Below are positions 32,816 through 33,413 of a DNA stretch of 33,413 nt, one piece after another; within the stretch, counting starts at the first letter, position 1; each line of letters opens with the position of its first letter. The stretch comes from Conidiobolus incongruus B7586 (taxonomy: Eukaryota > Entomophthoromycota > Entomophthoromycetes > Entomophthorales > Conidiobolaceae). The DNA lies in contig JNEM01014942.1 of NCBI GenBank assembly GCA_000697335.1, positions 1 through 33,413 of the forward strand, given 5' to 3'. The notes beneath the pieces were generated by a model. It saw nothing but the letters and a program-made list of their open reading frames with translations, was not told the DNA's origin and made no database searches. The position numbers were made by a program, and so were the translations under genes.

Positions 32816-33413
32816 TAATAATTATATCTTATAATTACCATTTATTACCAGATTTGTCTTGTTAACGCTAAAACAGTATCTTTTAAATTATATTAAAATT
32901 TAAAATACCTTTTTATTTTATTTTAAGTTATCTAGGCAATTTAATATAAATTGTAAAAATATAAACTAGAATTGATTAATTAAATCATAATATATAAATT
33001 TAAAAAAATACAATATTATTTATTTAAAATTAAAAATTAATTAAAATAATAATATCTAAATAAATCTTATTCAAATATAACCAAAAACAGAAGTTTTTAT
33101 ACTAAATTGTTATAATTTATTAAATCTATATTATTTTATAAAATCTTTAATATCAAAAAATATTAAGTTAAAACAATTATATTTATAAACTCCAATAAAT
33201 AGTAATTTAATTATTAAGTAATAATTGATTATTTGAATGGATTATAATAATATATATTTTTTATTTAATTTTCAAACAAGTTAAATTATTTATAAATTTT
33301 ATCTTTTTTTTAAATTGATCAATCTCTTATTGTTATTTTGATCATAAATTCAAGATTATTTAAATTTAGGTTTTAGTAATAAAATATATATTATTAAAAT
33401 TAAAAAGATATTC
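32816..33413. other. AT-rich spacer to the window end
   Basis: No gene, RNA or transposon text recognised beyond the mariner fragment. Confidence 0.55.

Noticed and set aside
1-33413. CRISPR arrays, operons or bacterial signals
   Set aside because: Spliceosomal introns, a Pol III tRNA and fungal gene families mark this as nuclear eukaryotic DNA; no regular repeat-spacer pattern was seen.

Overview
This is an AT-rich nuclear window from a fungus. Protein genes carry many very short introns (about 45-59 nt, GT-AG, with TTAAC/TAAC-like branch sites). The gene set points to fungi: a HAM1-type protein, a Bzz1 F-BAR/C1/SH3 protein, a Tup1-like corepressor, a Neo1-like P4-ATPase and Dcp2. TGA, TAG and TAA all end genes, so the code looks standard. 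Low GC, short introns, wide gene-poor spacers and one apparent U12-type AT-AC intron suggest an early-diverging (zygomycete-grade) fungus; I cannot name the genus.

Layout. 1-3200: AT-rich spacer with a decayed short-chain dehydrogenase (SDR) copy (minus, ~905-1963). 3281-5828 (+): HAM1-family gene, two exons. 5985-8000: a small LTR-retroelement fossil, then a broken mariner transposon whose middle is replaced by two copies of the 19-bp Tn5/Nextera mosaic end, an assembly artefact. 8953-9615 (+): small Cys-rich, probably GPI-anchored surface protein. 10794-11810 (+): second decayed SDR copy. 14036-15031 (+): orphan gene with a TATA box and a G-rich tract upstream. 15125-18662 (-): NEO1-type flippase, five exons, with a one-base frameshift near its 3' end as assembled. 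18700-22540: gene desert. 22543-24399 (+): TUP1-like, six exons. 24741-27584 (-): BZZ1-like, sixteen exons. 28172-29370 (+): DCP2, four exons. 29551-30609 (-): intact SDR, seven exons. 31316-31388 (+): tRNA-Arg(TCT). 31455-32524 (-): third decayed SDR copy, abutting a second mariner fragment.

The genes are unrelated housekeeping functions (membrane lipid asymmetry, transcriptional repression, endocytic actin assembly, mRNA decapping) and do not form a cluster. BZZ1 and DCP2 are divergent and share a 587-bp promoter region. TUP1/BZZ1 and DCP2/SDR are convergent pairs. The most notable points are the AT-AC intron in DCP2, the adapter sequence inside the transposon, and the family of three dead SDR copies around one live gene. 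Exon structures were built by hand from splice motifs and reading-frame continuity; each joined coding sequence is a multiple of three, except NEO1, which is one base over.
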